Of a stretch of DNA of 64,000 bases, positions 35,957-46,200 are shown piece after piece (within the stretch, counting starts at the first letter, position 1; every line of letters begins with the position of its first letter). The DNA is from Chromobacterium phragmitis (GTDB lineage Bacteria > Pseudomonadota > Gammaproteobacteria > Burkholderiales > Chromobacteriaceae). The notes beneath the pieces are model-generated. The model saw only the letters and a list, made by a program, of their open reading frames with translations. It did not search any database and was not told where the DNA came from. The stretch is from positions 2,294,001 to 2,358,000 of the forward strand of contig NZ_CP029495.1 of the NCBI RefSeq assembly GCF_003325475.1. Reading direction: 5' to 3'. The translations under genes were made by a program, and so were the position numbers.

Positions 35957-37749
35957 GATCCGCTATCCATCCAGCTGTAGCGCAGCGGGATCAGCCGCGA
36001 CCGGCCGCCGCTGTCGCCGTCGGGAGCGCGGTCTGGCCGGAACGAATCCGGCAGGCCGCGCAGATCTATCGTGGTGCTGGCGCTCCACTGGTGGGGGCGC
36101 GCGCCCTGAGCGCCGGCCTGGGCCAGCGCGCTGATGTAGCCGTGTATCGTGGTGCTGCCGCCGGAGAACAGCATATTGCCGGCCCAGACGTTGCCGAAGA
36201 CCTGGGTGGCGGCGCCCAGCGTGATGTCGCCGCCGCGAAAATGGCCATTGACATAGCCCCCGGCCAGCAATGCCGCATTGCCCACCGGCCTGCCTTGGAA
36301 GAGGTCGTCGCGGCAATCATCGTCAGGATGCAGGTCGGGAAAGTCGCTGTTGCGGCAGATGCCGGCCGCGCCGGCGTAGTTGACCGCGTAGCTGACATGC
36401 TGGCCGCGGGTGGCGATGTTGCCGCTGGCGATGAAGGTGTTGCGGTAGGCGCCGCTCCCGGCCTCCAGATCGCCGTCGAACCACAGCACGCCCGGCGCGA
36501 AGGTGACGCCGTCCAGTTTCCATAGGCCGGGGCGACTGCCGGATAGACAGTCGTTCTGCGGCGAGTGTCCTTTGCAGATTAGCGTCGCCGGGGGGAGACA
36601 GACGCCGCCGGCGTCGGTGGCTCGACACAGGTAGTTGGGCAGCCTGCTGTCCGGGTGCAAGCCTAGACGATATTCGCCGTCGGCCAGACCGTGGATCTTG
36701 CGCACCGCCACCCGAACGCCGCCATCGGCGGCATGGGTGAATACGTAGTGAGCCTGGCCGCGGTAGTCGTAAGCGTCCAGCCGCGGCCGCTTCACTTCCA
36801 GCCTGGGCACCGGCTGCAGGTTGAGTTTCAGGCCCGGCTGGACGGCGACGCGAATATCGGGGTTGCCGGCGTTGTAGCTGGCGGCGTTGGCGACGGTGGC
36901 GGAAATGGGCGCTCCCCAGCCCTGCACGCTCAGATGTCCCTCTGCGCGCAGCGCGCCCAGGGCCCCGACCTGGCGGATGTCCACCTTGCCCTCTGTATCC
37001 AGTTTGCCGAAGCGCGCGCCCCCCATCGCGATGTCCACATCGCCCTTCACTTCTGCCTGGGCCACGGCCGGATCGATCCCGGGGCTGCTGAAAAAGCCGG
37101 CTTTGCCGTTGATCCGCGCCAGTCCGTCGATCGCCGCGTCACCGCGCAGGGTCAGATTGCCCTGCGCCTTCACGGTTCGATAGCGGCCGTTGCCCAGCTC
37201 GATATCGCCGTTGGCGTACAAGGCGTCTATGGTTTGCGGGCCATTGATGACGATGTCGCCGGTGCTTTGCAGCGTGGCGATGCCGTCCACCGATCCGCCC
37301 AGCGTCACCGAGCCGTCCACGGTCATGTCCACCGGCCGTTCGCTGATCAGTCGGATCGCGCCGCTCAGGTCCAGGTTGCCGACCAGGGTCAGCGCGTCGC
37401 GCGATTCGCCGCCGCCGGCTGGGCGGAAATCCTGCCGCACGGTGACGTTGTGGCCGTCGTAATGGCCGGTGCTGAGCAGCCGCAATCGCTGGCCGGGCAG
37501 GTCCTGCCGTCGAAGCGTGAAGCGAGCGTCGATGGGCAGGGGAAGACCGTTCTCCAGCGCCTGCCTGCCCGACAGCAGGCCTTGTTCGGCATAATCCAGC
37601 GCCTGGTGGTAGCGGTGCTGGTTCTGGGCGTTGGCGTGCGCCAGCACCAGTTGGCGGGAGGCGGCCAGCAAGACCAGGCTGGCGATGGCCAGCAGGGTCA
37701 GCACCGCGAACAGCGTGGCCAGCCCGTGCGCCCGTCGCGCGCCGCTCAT
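35953..37749 (-). CDS. PilX-like pilus protein with a large beta-helix-like passenger
   Basis: The 598-residue protein starts with a PilX-type anchor (residues about 8-32, HGLATLFAVLTLLAIASLVL) followed by the amphipathic NAQNQHRYHQALDYAEQGLLSGRQAL helix. PilX proteins are normally 150-200 residues, so this is far longer. Residues about 115-290 repeat short strand-turn units (GNLDLSGAI, GSVTLGGSV, GDIVINGPQ, GDIELGNGR, GNLTLRGDA, GDVDIAMGG, GHLSVQGWG), reading like a beta-helix or polymer-forming fold. A second such run lies near residues 510-560. A cysteine-containing region lies between them. Position in the operon makes it a minor pilin, probably at the pilus tip or base; an adhesin role is inference. 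Confidence 0.75.
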   Translation of the reverse strand: MSGARRAHGLATLFAVLTLLAIASLVLLAASRQLVLAHANAQNQHRYHQALDYAEQGLLSGRQALENGLPLPIDARFTLRRQDLPGQRLRLLSTGHYDGHNVTVRQDFRPAGGGESRDALTLVGNLDLSGAIRLISERPVDMTVDGSVTLGGSVDGIATLQSTGDIVINGPQTIDALYANGDIELGNGRYRTVKAQGNLTLRGDAAIDGLARINGKAGFFSSPGIDPAVAQAEVKGDVDIAMGGARFGKLDTEGKVDIRQVGALGALRAEGHLSVQGWGAPISATVANAASYNAGNPDIRVAVQPGLKLNLQPVPRLEVKRPRLDAYDYRGQAHYVFTHAADGGVRVAVRKIHGLADGEYRLGLHPDSRLPNYLCRATDAGGVCLPPATLICKGHSPQNDCLSGSRPGLWKLDGVTFAPGVLWFDGDLEAGSGAYRNTFIASGNIATRGQHVSYAVNYAGAAGICRNSDFPDLHPDDDCRDDLFQGRPVGNAALLAGGYVNGHFRGGDITLGAATQVFGNVWAGNMLFSGGSTTIHGYISALAQAGAQGARPHQWSASTTIDLRGLPDSFRPDRAPDGDSGGRSRLIPLRYSWMDSGS

Positions 37750-38330
37750 GGCCCCGCCACCTGCGGACGGTTGCGCAACGTGACGCTGGTGTGGATGGAC
37801 AGTCGCTCTTGCTCTTGGCCGCGGGCGGCGCTCGCGCGCACGGCGATGCCGATGGCGGCGCCGCCCGCCTCGCGGCTGAAGGTCAGCGACTCCACCGCAC
37901 CGATGTCGCTCTTGCTCAGGTCGTCCCAGCCAGCGGCGGCGTCGCAGCGCCAGCCAGCGGCATCGCTGACCCGTCGCTGGATGCGTTGCTCGTGCAGGCG
38001 GAAGACGAAGTAGCGGGGGCCGGGAAGGGATTTTCCGGCAGGATCGTCGTAGGCGTAGCGCAGGCAGCGGCCGCCCTGTTCGATGTAGAGCCCGCGGTAG
38101 GGGTTGTCGGACTCGGGACCGGCGCCGTTCCAGAAGCCGGCGCGGCGCAGTTCCATCGCCATCAGGGACAGAGAGGCGTCAATCATCGCGCCCAACTGGG
38201 CCTGGCGGCGCTCCCGGCTCTGCTCGCCCAGCAGGCCGACCAGCAGGCCGGACACGGCGAGCAACAGCAGCAGGCCTATGGTCATGCCGATCAGCAACTC
38301 CAGCAGGGTGAGGCCGCGCTCGCGTCTCAT
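37746..38330 (-). CDS. pilW: Type IV minor pilin PilW-like
   Basis: The 194-residue prepilin begins MRRERGLTLLELLIGMTIGL, a type III signal cleaved after Gly with Glu at mature position 5, followed by a leucine-rich helix and a globular domain with two cysteine pairs (GGRCLRYAY, GWRCDAAAGW). The start at 38330 is fixed by this leader and gives a 4-base overlap with fimT; the longer upstream frame is in the shadow of fimT. PilW partners with PilX and PilV in the initiation complex. Confidence 0.85.
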   Translation of the reverse strand: MRRERGLTLLELLIGMTIGLLLLLAVSGLLVGLLGEQSRERRQAQLGAMIDASLSLMAMELRRAGFWNGAGPESDNPYRGLYIEQGGRCLRYAYDDPAGKSLPGPRYFVFRLHEQRIQRRVSDAAGWRCDAAAGWDDLSKSDIGAVESLTFSREAGGAAIGIAVRASAARGQEQERLSIHTSVTLRNRPQVAGP

Positions 38331-38836
38331 GGGCAGCGTACCTCGCCATTGACCACCAGGCCGGTGGCCAGCAGCCTCAATTCCGTCGGCTGGCATCCGG
38401 CGCGCCGCAGCCGCAGCGCCAGCTCGTTGAACGGACTGCCGTCCTCGTTTTCCGGCATGCCGCGCAGCGGCGTGAATGCCAGCCGCAGCGGCAGGGCACG
38501 GCCTGGCGCGTCCAGCGCCACGCCGGCGTGATCGGCGTGGCTGACGCAGAGCAGGTCGGCGCCGGCGACGCAATCGGCGCCGATCTCGCTTTCCGATACC
38601 CGCAGCCGCCAGTCCAGACCGTTGCCGCTGATCGCCACCCAGATCGTCTTCTGGCGGGTGACGGCGCTCTTGCGGGCGAGCAACAGGCCGCGGTGAAGAT
38701 CGTCCTGCGCGCCTTGCAGCTGTTGATGGACGACCCAGCGGCCTAGCGCCGGCAGGCCTTGGGTCAGCAGGACCAGCGCCAGCGCCAGAACCACCATCAG
38801 CTCGATCAGGGTGACCCCCCGTTGCGCGCGCCGCAT
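38327..38836 (-). CDS. fimT: Type IV minor pilin FimT/GspH-like
   Basis: The 169-residue prepilin begins MRRAQRGVTLIELMVVLALALVLL, with Gly/Val cleavage and Glu5, and continues LARKSAVTRQKTIWVAISG, characteristic of FimT/GspH, where members can bind DNA during natural transformation. Two C-terminal cysteines could form a disulfide. It overlaps the stop of the PilE-like gene by one base and pilW by four. Confidence 0.85.
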   Translation of the reverse strand: MRRAQRGVTLIELMVVLALALVLLTQGLPALGRWVVHQQLQGAQDDLHRGLLLARKSAVTRQKTIWVAISGNGLDWRLRVSESEIGADCVAGADLLCVSHADHAGVALDAPGRALPLRLAFTPLRGMPENEDGSPFNELALRLRRAGCQPTELRLLATGLVVNGEVRCP

Positions 38837-39276
38837 CAGCGCCCCCAGCAGGCTGGCGGCGCCAAGCTGACGGTTTGTTGCCGCTGGACGAGCGTCAGCG
38901 TCTGGCAATCGCGGTCTCCGGCTTGGATGCCGCCGGGTTTGGCTTGCGCCCGGACGTAGAAGTCGGACGCGGGATCGTCACCCGCGCCGGTTGCCAGCTG
39001 GTAATGCCCTTGGGCGCTGGCGCCGTTGGCGTAAGGCGTTTTCAGATCGGCCAGCGTAGAGGCGTAAGTCGAGTGGAAGCCGCGGTAGCGCAGCTGGGCT
39101 TGTTGCAGCCGGTACAAGGCCTCCAGCGCGTCGCTGCGGCGGCTGCGCTGCATATGGCCTTGGTAGGCGGGAACCGCGATGCCGGCCAGCGCGGCCGCCA
39201 CCGCGAGCGCGATCAACAGCTCCAGCAGAGAAAAGCCGGCGAAGCGGCTCGGTATGGCGTGACGGGGGCGGGTCAT
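38836..39276 (-). CDS. pilE: Type IV minor pilin PilE-like
   Basis: The 146-residue prepilin has leader PSRFAGFSLLELLIALAVAA, with cleavage before Phe and Glu5, then AYQGHMQRSRRSDALEALYRLQQAQLRYR, the PilE minor-pilin signature. A C-terminal cysteine pair flanks QTLTLVQRQQTVSLAPPAC. First gene of the operon pilE-fimT-pilW-PilX-like-pilV, in that reading order. The start at 39276 (MTRPRHAIPSRF) is chosen over 39318 because it places the leader at the usual length. Confidence 0.85.
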   Translation of the reverse strand: MTRPRHAIPSRFAGFSLLELLIALAVAAALAGIAVPAYQGHMQRSRRSDALEALYRLQQAQLRYRGFHSTYASTLADLKTPYANGASAQGHYQLATGAGDDPASDFYVRAQAKPGGIQAGDRDCQTLTLVQRQQTVSLAPPACWGR

Positions 39277-39377
39277 CTGGCGGCGGGCTCCGGGAACTGG
39301 GTCGGGACAAGGCTGCATCGCGCGCCCCTACTGTGTCCTAGAAGCCGCGGCCGGCGCCGTCAAGCCGCCGGCCGGGG

Positions 39378-39761
39378 TCAGAGCAAGGGCAGCGCCAGCT
39401 TGGTTTTGGCCACCAGCACGATATAGAGCACAGTCAGCAGGGCGGCGGCGAAGGCCGCCATCCGGCGGCGCGGCGTGGCGCCGCGCAGCGCGATGCTGCC
39501 GAGGATCACGTAGGCGACCAGGCCGGCGATCTTGGCCAGCAGCCAGGGGCTTTGCAGAATGGGCCAGCCGCCCATCGCCACCAGCGCGATGGCGCAGCCC
39601 AGCAGCAGGGTGTCGATCACGTGCGGCAAGATGCGCAGCGGTTTGTTTTGCAGCAAGTGGCCGCGGCCGCCCAACACCAGCGCGCCGCGGGCGGCGAACA
39701 AGAGAATGGACAGATAGGCGAAGCCCATGTGGGCGTGCTTGACGATCAGATAGGGATACAT
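39378..39761 (-). CDS. SirB family membrane protein
   Basis: The 127-residue protein has four hydrophobic segments: YPYLIVKHAHMGFAYLSILL, PHVIDTLLLGCAIALVAMGG, LLAKIAGLVAYVILGSIALR and MAAFAAALLTVLYIVLVAK. The KHAHMGFA opening and DTLLL motif are typical of the SirB2 family, originally linked to invasion-gene expression in Salmonella but of unclear molecular role. The start at 39761 gives the usual MYPYLxxKH opening. It is divergent from recC. Confidence 0.85.
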   Translation of the reverse strand: MYPYLIVKHAHMGFAYLSILLFAARGALVLGGRGHLLQNKPLRILPHVIDTLLLGCAIALVAMGGWPILQSPWLLAKIAGLVAYVILGSIALRGATPRRRMAAFAAALLTVLYIVLVAKTKLALPLL

Positions 39762-40018
39762 GGCGGACCGGTGGTTGAGGCGCGGCGGGCGCCGATGCCG
39801 GCCATGGTACACGGCGCGGCGGGCGTTTTGTAGCCGGCGAGCGCGACCCGACGGGGGAGGGTAATTGAAATGCCATTATCATGTTTTGTATTGAATGCTG
39901 TCCGGGCAAAGCCCGCTTTGACCGGAGTCAAGCCGCGCCGGTTTGCCCGGCGGCGGCCAGCCGTGGCCGGCGATGCTACAATCCGGCCATATCCGCATCC
40001 AGGCGCGCGCACAACTCC

Positions 40019-43000
40019 ATGCTGTTCCTCTATCAATCCAACCGACTCGAGCAACTGGGCGAATTGTTCCGCGGCATGACCCAGGCGATGCCGCTGGCCG
40101 ACCCCTTCGTCGCCGAGGCCGTCATCGTGCAGAGCCGGGGCATGGGGCGCTGGATCACGCTGGACCTGGCGCGCAAGGCGGGCGTGGCGGCCAATATCGA
40201 CTTCGCGCTGCCGGCCGCCTTCGCCTGGCGGCTGATGCAGAAAGTGATGCCGGACCTGCCGAAGAAGTCCGCTTTCGTGCCCGAAGTGCTGGCCTGGCGG
40301 CTGCTCGCCCTCCTGCCGCGGCTGGAGGGCGAGCCTTTCGAGCCGGTCATCCATTATCTGCGGGGCGGCGAGGCGGCGGCCTTCGAGCTGGCCGGCAAGA
40401 TCGCCGACATCTTCGACCAATACCTGGTGTTCCGCCCCGACTGGATACGCGCCTGGGAGGCCGGCGAGCTGCTGGGCCTGGGCGAGGACGAAGCCTGGCA
40501 GGCGGCGCTGTGGCGGGCGCTGGCCGACAGCGATCCCGGCCGCCACCGCGTGCGCATGCTGGACCAGTTCTTCTCCGCGCTGAAAACAGAACACCTGCCG
40601 CAGCGGGTGACGCTGTTCGGCATCGCCAGCCTGGCGCCGATGTACCTGGCCCTGGTCAAGCGCCTGGCCGAGCTGACCGACGTCTGCCTGTTCACGCTGA
40701 ATCCATGCGAAGCCTACTGGGGCGACATCGTCGACGCGCGCCGCATGCTCAAGCTCAGGCAGGCCGGCGACCTGTTCGCCACCCAGGGCCATCCGCTGCT
40801 GGCGTCCCTGGGCAAGCAGGGGCGGGATTTTTTCGAGCTGATCGCCGAAGACGCCGAGCTGGACGCCCGGCCGCTGTTCGCCGCGCCCAAGGGCGACAGC
40901 CTGCTGGCACGGCTGCAGCGCGACATCCTGCAGCTCAATGATCCGGCGCAGCTGCCGCGTGCGTACGATCCGGCCGACGACTCGGTCGAGGTGCACGCCT
41001 GCCACGGCGCGATGCGCGAGCTGGAAACGCTGAAGGACCGGCTGCTGGCGATGTTCGCGACCGACCCCAGGCTCAGCCCGGCCGACGTGGCGGTGCTGAC
41101 GCCGGACATCAACGCCTACGCGCCCTACATCGACGCGGTGTTCGGCCGCCGCGACGACGCGCCCAACATCCCCTACGGCATCGCCGACCGCCGGGTCGAG
41201 CGCGAGCAGCCGCTGCTGTCCACCTTCGCCGCCGTGCTGAAGCTGGCCGACTCCCGCTTCGCCGCCGACGAGGTGCTGGCGCTGCTGGACTGTCCGGCGC
41301 TGCTGGCGCGCTTCGGCCTGGCCGACGCCGATCTCGGCTTCATCCAGGACTGGGTGCGCGGCGCCGGCATCCGCTGGGGCCGCGACGCCGCGCACAAGGC
41401 GGCGCTGGGCCTGCCGGCCGAGCCCGCTTACACCTGGCGCTGGGGGCTGGACCGGCTGCTGCTGGGCACCGTGTTGCCGCCGGCGCTGGCTGGCGACGAG
41501 GCCGGCCTGTTCGCCGGCCTGCTGCCGCACACCGCCGCTCAAGGCCAGCTGGGCGAGACGCTGGCGCGCTTCGCCGATTTTTACGACGCGCTGGACGCCT
41601 TGGCGCGCGAATGGGCGCGGCCGGCGGCGCCGGCAGTTTGGGCGCAGCGCTTCCACTGGGCCTGCGACGCGCTGTTCCTGGCCGAAGGCGACGACGAAGC
41701 CGCGCTGGAGCTGCTGCGCGAGGCCTTCGGCGAACTGGCCGGAGACGCCGAGCTGGCGGGGTTCGAACAAGAGGCGGGCCTGGCGGTGGCGCGCGACTGG
41801 CTGCTGCGCAAGCTGTCGCTGTCGTCCAGCCAGGGTTTCCTGTCCGGGGGCGTGACCTTCTGCGCCATGGTGCCGATGCGCTCGATACCGTTCCAGGCGC
41901 TGTGCCTGATCGGCATGAACGACGGCGCCTACCCGCGCGACGAGCGGCCGGTCAGCTTCGACCTGGTGGCCCGCAATCCGCGCCGCGGCGACCGCTCGCG
42001 CCGCTTCGACGACCGCTATTTGTTTCTGGAGGCCATCCTGTCGGCGCGCGGCAAACTGTATCTGTCCTATGTCGGCCAGTCGGCGCGCAGCGGCGAGCCG
42101 CTGCCGCCATCGCCGCTGGTGTCCGAGCTATTGGACACGCTGTCGGCGATGTGCGGCGAGGACATGGCGGCGCGGTTGACGCTGCGCCACCCGCTGCAGC
42201 CGTTCTCGCCCAGGGCCTTCGATGGCGGCGATGCGCGGCTGGCCAGCTTCGAGCCGGCCTTCGCCGCCGCGCTGGCCGCGCCGCCGGCAGAACCCGCGCC
42301 CTTCATCGCGCCGCTGCCGGACGAGGCGGCGGCGACGGTGGTCAATCTGCACGATTTCATCCGCTTCTGGCAGAACCCGGCGCGGGCCTGGCTGGCGGAC
42401 CGGCTGGCGCTGCGCGTCGCCTACCAGGGCGAGGCGCAGCCGGCGCGTGAGCCGTTCGCGATGGAGCGAGACGCCAGCCATGCGCTGCGCCGCCAACTGG
42501 TGGAGGCCATGCTGCACGGCAAACCGCCGATGCCGGTGCGCCAGAGGGTGGCCGCCGCCGGCCTGTTGCCCACCGGCGAGCTGGGCCAGGCCTGGCTGCA
42601 GGAGGAGGGGCGCGCCAGCCTGCGCCTGGCAGGCAGGCTGCCGGGCGCGTTGCGGGAAGAGCCGCTGCCGCCGCAGCCGGTGCATCTGCAGATATCCGGC
42701 CTCACTCTGGTGGGCGAGCTGTACGGCCTGCGGCCGGAGGGGCGGCTGGATTTCATCGTCGGCAAGATGAATGCCGCCCAGCGCGTCGCGTTGTGGCTGA
42801 GCCATTTGATCCTGTGCGCGGCGCGGCCGCCCGGCATCGCCTGCCACAGCGCCTGTTATGACGACGCCGGCAATACCGTGCTGCGCGACGAGATCGACGC
42901 CGCCGGCCTGCTGGCGCCGTGGCTCGTCCGCTGGCAACAGGGCCAGGCCCAGCCCTTGCCCTTCTTCGGCCGCACCAGCTGGGCCTATGCCGAGGCGCTG

Positions 43001-43216
43001 GCCAAAGCGCCGGAAAACCGCGAAAAAGCATTGGCCGCCGCCTGGCAGAAGTGGGAGCCCAATTTCATCCAGGGCGACGGCATCGCGCAGAAGGACGAGC
43101 CGCCGATCGCGCTGGCCTTCCGTCATCAAGACCCGCTGGAGGATCCGCTGTTCGCCCAGTTGGCGGAAACACTGCTGCTGCCGTTGGCGGAACGGCTGCT
43201 GGGAGACGGGGCATGA
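40019..43216 (+). CDS. recC: Exodeoxyribonuclease V gamma subunit RecC
   Basis: The 1065-residue protein begins MLFLYQSNRLEQLGELF and includes SFVVQSRGMGRWIT-like AVIVQSRGMGRWITLDLA, the LxxAD-type inactive helicase core and PMRSIPFQALCLIGMNDGAYPR, a strongly conserved RecC segment. RecC scans for Chi and splits DNA strands in the RecBCD complex, which repairs double-strand breaks and degrades foreign linear DNA. The start at 40019 is chosen where conservation begins. It overlaps recB by 4 bases. Confidence 0.95.
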   Translation: MLFLYQSNRLEQLGELFRGMTQAMPLADPFVAEAVIVQSRGMGRWITLDLARKAGVAANIDFALPAAFAWRLMQKVMPDLPKKSAFVPEVLAWRLLALLPRLEGEPFEPVIHYLRGGEAAAFELAGKIADIFDQYLVFRPDWIRAWEAGELLGLGEDEAWQAALWRALADSDPGRHRVRMLDQFFSALKTEHLPQRVTLFGIASLAPMYLALVKRLAELTDVCLFTLNPCEAYWGDIVDARRMLKLRQAGDLFATQGHPLLASLGKQGRDFFELIAEDAELDARPLFAAPKGDSLLARLQRDILQLNDPAQLPRAYDPADDSVEVHACHGAMRELETLKDRLLAMFATDPRLSPADVAVLTPDINAYAPYIDAVFGRRDDAPNIPYGIADRRVEREQPLLSTFAAVLKLADSRFAADEVLALLDCPALLARFGLADADLGFIQDWVRGAGIRWGRDAAHKAALGLPAEPAYTWRWGLDRLLLGTVLPPALAGDEAGLFAGLLPHTAAQGQLGETLARFADFYDALDALAREWARPAAPAVWAQRFHWACDALFLAEGDDEAALELLREAFGELAGDAELAGFEQEAGLAVARDWLLRKLSLSSSQGFLSGGVTFCAMVPMRSIPFQALCLIGMNDGAYPRDERPVSFDLVARNPRRGDRSRRFDDRYLFLEAILSARGKLYLSYVGQSARSGEPLPPSPLVSELLDTLSAMCGEDMAARLTLRHPLQPFSPRAFDGGDARLASFEPAFAAALAAPPAEPAPFIAPLPDEAAATVVNLHDFIRFWQNPARAWLADRLALRVAYQGEAQPAREPFAMERDASHALRRQLVEAMLHGKPPMPVRQRVAAAGLLPTGELGQAWLQEEGRASLRLAGRLPGALREEPLPPQPVHLQISGLTLVGELYGLRPEGRLDFIVGKMNAAQRVALWLSHLILCAARPPGIACHSACYDDAGNTVLRDEIDAAGLLAPWLVRWQQGQAQPLPFFGRTSWAYAEALAKAPENREKALAAAWQKWEPNFIQGDGIAQKDEPPIALAFRHQDPLEDPLFAQLAETLLLPLAERLLGDGA

Positions 43217-46200
43217 GCGCGATGCAGGCGCTGGACGCGCTGAACTGCCCGCTGGCGGGCGTCAACCTGATCGAGGCCTCGGCCGGCACCGGCAAGACCT
43301 GGACCATCGCCGCGCTGTTTGTCCGGCTGTTGCTGGAAGAGCGCGATGGCGCGCCGCCGCCGCTGATCGACCAGGTGCTGGTGGTGACCTACACCAAGGC
43401 CGCCACCGCCGAGCTGCGCGAGCGGCTGCGCAAGCGGCTGGCTGAAATGCTGGCGCTGCTGGACGGCAAGGCCGATGGCGACGATTTTCTGCGGACGCTG
43501 GCCGCGCGCTTTCCGGAGGGCCCGGCGCGAGACGTGGCCCGCCAGCGGCTGACTGCCGCGGTCAACGGCTTCGACGCCGCCGCCATCTACACCATCCACG
43601 GCTTCTGCCAGCGGGTGCTGACCGACGCGGCGTTCGAGAGCGGCCAGACCTTTCAGGCCGAGTTGGTGGACGACGACGCGGCCCGGCTGGCTGAGATCGT
43701 CGACGATTTCTGGCGCCGCCGCATCGTCGCCGCGCCCTTGCTGGCCCAGGTGCTGGTGGAGCGCGGGGAAACGCCGGACGCCTGGCTGGCCGAGATCCGC
43801 CCGTATCTGTCCAAACCTCATCTGAAGCTGCGCGCGCCGGATGCGGCGGGGCTGGAGACGGCGAGACGGGCGGCGAGCGAGCGATGGCAGAGGCTGGCAG
43901 CCGCGCCGGAGCGGGTGGAGGAGGGGCTGGCGCGGTTCCTCGACCACCCCGGTTTCAAGGCCAATATCTACCGGCCGGACACCATGGCGCGCGCCGCCGA
44001 CGCGCTGCGCGGCTGGCTGGCGCAGCCGGACGACTTGCCGGAGCTGGACAGCGACAGCCGCAAACTGATGGAAAAACTGCTGCCGGAAGCCTTGGCCAAA
44101 GGCATGAAGAAAGGCTGCGAGCCGCCGGCTCATCCCTTGTTCGAACTGGTGGAGGCCTGGCTCGACGCCTGGGGCGCGTATCTGGAGCAGGTGGCCAAGT
44201 CTTTGGCCGGGCTGAAGCTGGAGCTGATCGCTTGGGCCAACGAAGAGCTGGCGCGGCGGCGCGGCGTGGAGCGCAGCCGCAGCTTCGACGACCTGCTGAC
44301 CGACCTGGGCGCGGCGCTGGCGCACCCGGAAACCGGCCCATTGCTGGCGGCGCAGGTGGCGGACAGCTTCGCCGTGGCCTTGATCGATGAATTCCAGGAC
44401 ACCGACCCCACCCAGTACCGGATCTTCCGCCGCTGCTTCGTCGAGGAAGCGCGGCCGGTGTTCCTGGTGGGCGATCCCAAGCAGGCGATCTACAGCTTCC
44501 GCGGCGCGGACATCTTCGCCTACCTGGCGGCGCGCCACGACGCCGAGCGTCAGTACACGCTGGCCACCAACCGCCGCTCCGACGCGCCGCTGGTGGCCAC
44601 CGTCAACGCGCTGTTCGGCCGCGAGCTGCCGTTCCTGCTCGACGGCATCGCTTACCAGCCGGTGGCGGCCAGTCCCTCGTCCGGAGGCCTGCTGGAGGTA
44701 GATGACGACCGCGCGCCGTTCAACGCGCAATGGATACAGGCTGGCGAAAAAGAATTGAGCAAGGAGGCGGCCGAGCGCGCGGCGGCCGAAGCCTGCGCCA
44801 ACGAGATCGCCCGCTTGCTGACGCTGGCGGGCGAGGGCCGCGCCGCCATCGTCCGGGGCGAGGCGCGGCGGCCGCTGGCCGGCGGCGACATCGCGGTGCT
44901 GGTGGCCACCCACAGCCAGGGCGACCGGGTGCGCGGCGAATTGCGCGCGCGCGGCGTGGCCAGCGTGGCGCTGACTCAGGAGAGCGTGTTCGCCAGCCGC
45001 GAGGCCGGCGAGTTGCTGGCCGTACTGCACGCCTGGGCCGAGCCGGCCAACGAGGGCCGGCTGCGCCGCGCGCTGGCCACCGAGCTGGCGGGCTTGAACG
45101 CCGCGGAGATCAAGGCCGAGCTGGAGGATGAGACGCGCTGGGAAGCCCAGCTGCTGAAGAACGCCGACGACCACCAGCGCTGGCGCGAGCGCGGCTTCAT
45201 GGCCGCCTGGCGGCACTGGTTCGCCCGCGAGCGCGCGGCGGAGCGCTTGCTGCCGCTGCCGGACGGCGAGCGGCGGCTGACCAATCTGGGCCACCTGGCC
45301 GAACTGATCCAGCAAGAGAGCGAAAGCCGGCAGGGCATGGCGCCGCTGCTGGCCTGGTTCGCCGCCCGCGTCGCCGATCCGCCGCGCGGCGAGGAGGCGG
45401 CGCTCAGGCTGGAGAGCGACGCGGCGCTGGTGAAGATCGTCACCGTCCACACCGCCAAGGGCCTGCAGTACCCGGTGGTGTTCTGCCCGTTCTTGTGGAA
45501 CGGCGCGCTGGAGCGGCGCGGCGCTAGCTTCTGGAGCTATCACGACGGCGACGAGCCCTGGCTCGCGCCGGAGGCGGCCGCCGACGACGCGGTGAAGCAG
45601 GCGGCGCGCAGCGAGCTGCTGGCGGAGAAGCTGCGCCTGCTGTACGTGGCGCTGACCCGCGCCCAGTACCGGCAGTACATCGCCTGGGGCTGGGTGAGGG
45701 AACTGAAGACCGCCGCGCTGTCCTGGCTGCTGCACGCGCCGGGCGCGCGCGATCTGGCGGCGCTGGAGGCGCTGGAGCTGGACGGCGGCATGGTGGAGGC
45801 GCAGCTGCGCGACTTCCTGGCCGGCCGCGGCGAGGCGGCGAGCTGGCTGGCGGAGCCGGAGCCGTGCGCGCTGGCGGGCAGTCATGAAGGCGGCCGCGTC
45901 TACGCCGCGCGGCCGTTCGAGCGCAAGCTGTACACGCCTTGGCGCATCGCCAGCTTCACCTCGCTGACCCATGACGCCGGCAGCCATCTGGCCGAAGCGC
46001 CGGATTACGACCGCGCGGCGCGGCAGGAGGCTGCAGAGCCGGCGGCGGAACCGGCGCGGGACCGCTTCCGTTTCCCGCGCGGGGCCAAGGCCGGCGTCTG
46101 CCTGCATGAAATCTTCGAGAACATAGGCTTCGGCGCGGACGAGGTCGAGATCCGCGCGGCGGTGGCCCGCGCGCTGGCGCGGCATGGTTTTGGGGAGGAA

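Noticed and set aside
39746..41770. 674-codon minus-strand frame overlapping sirB and recC
   Set aside because: Antisense of recC with no recognisable domain.
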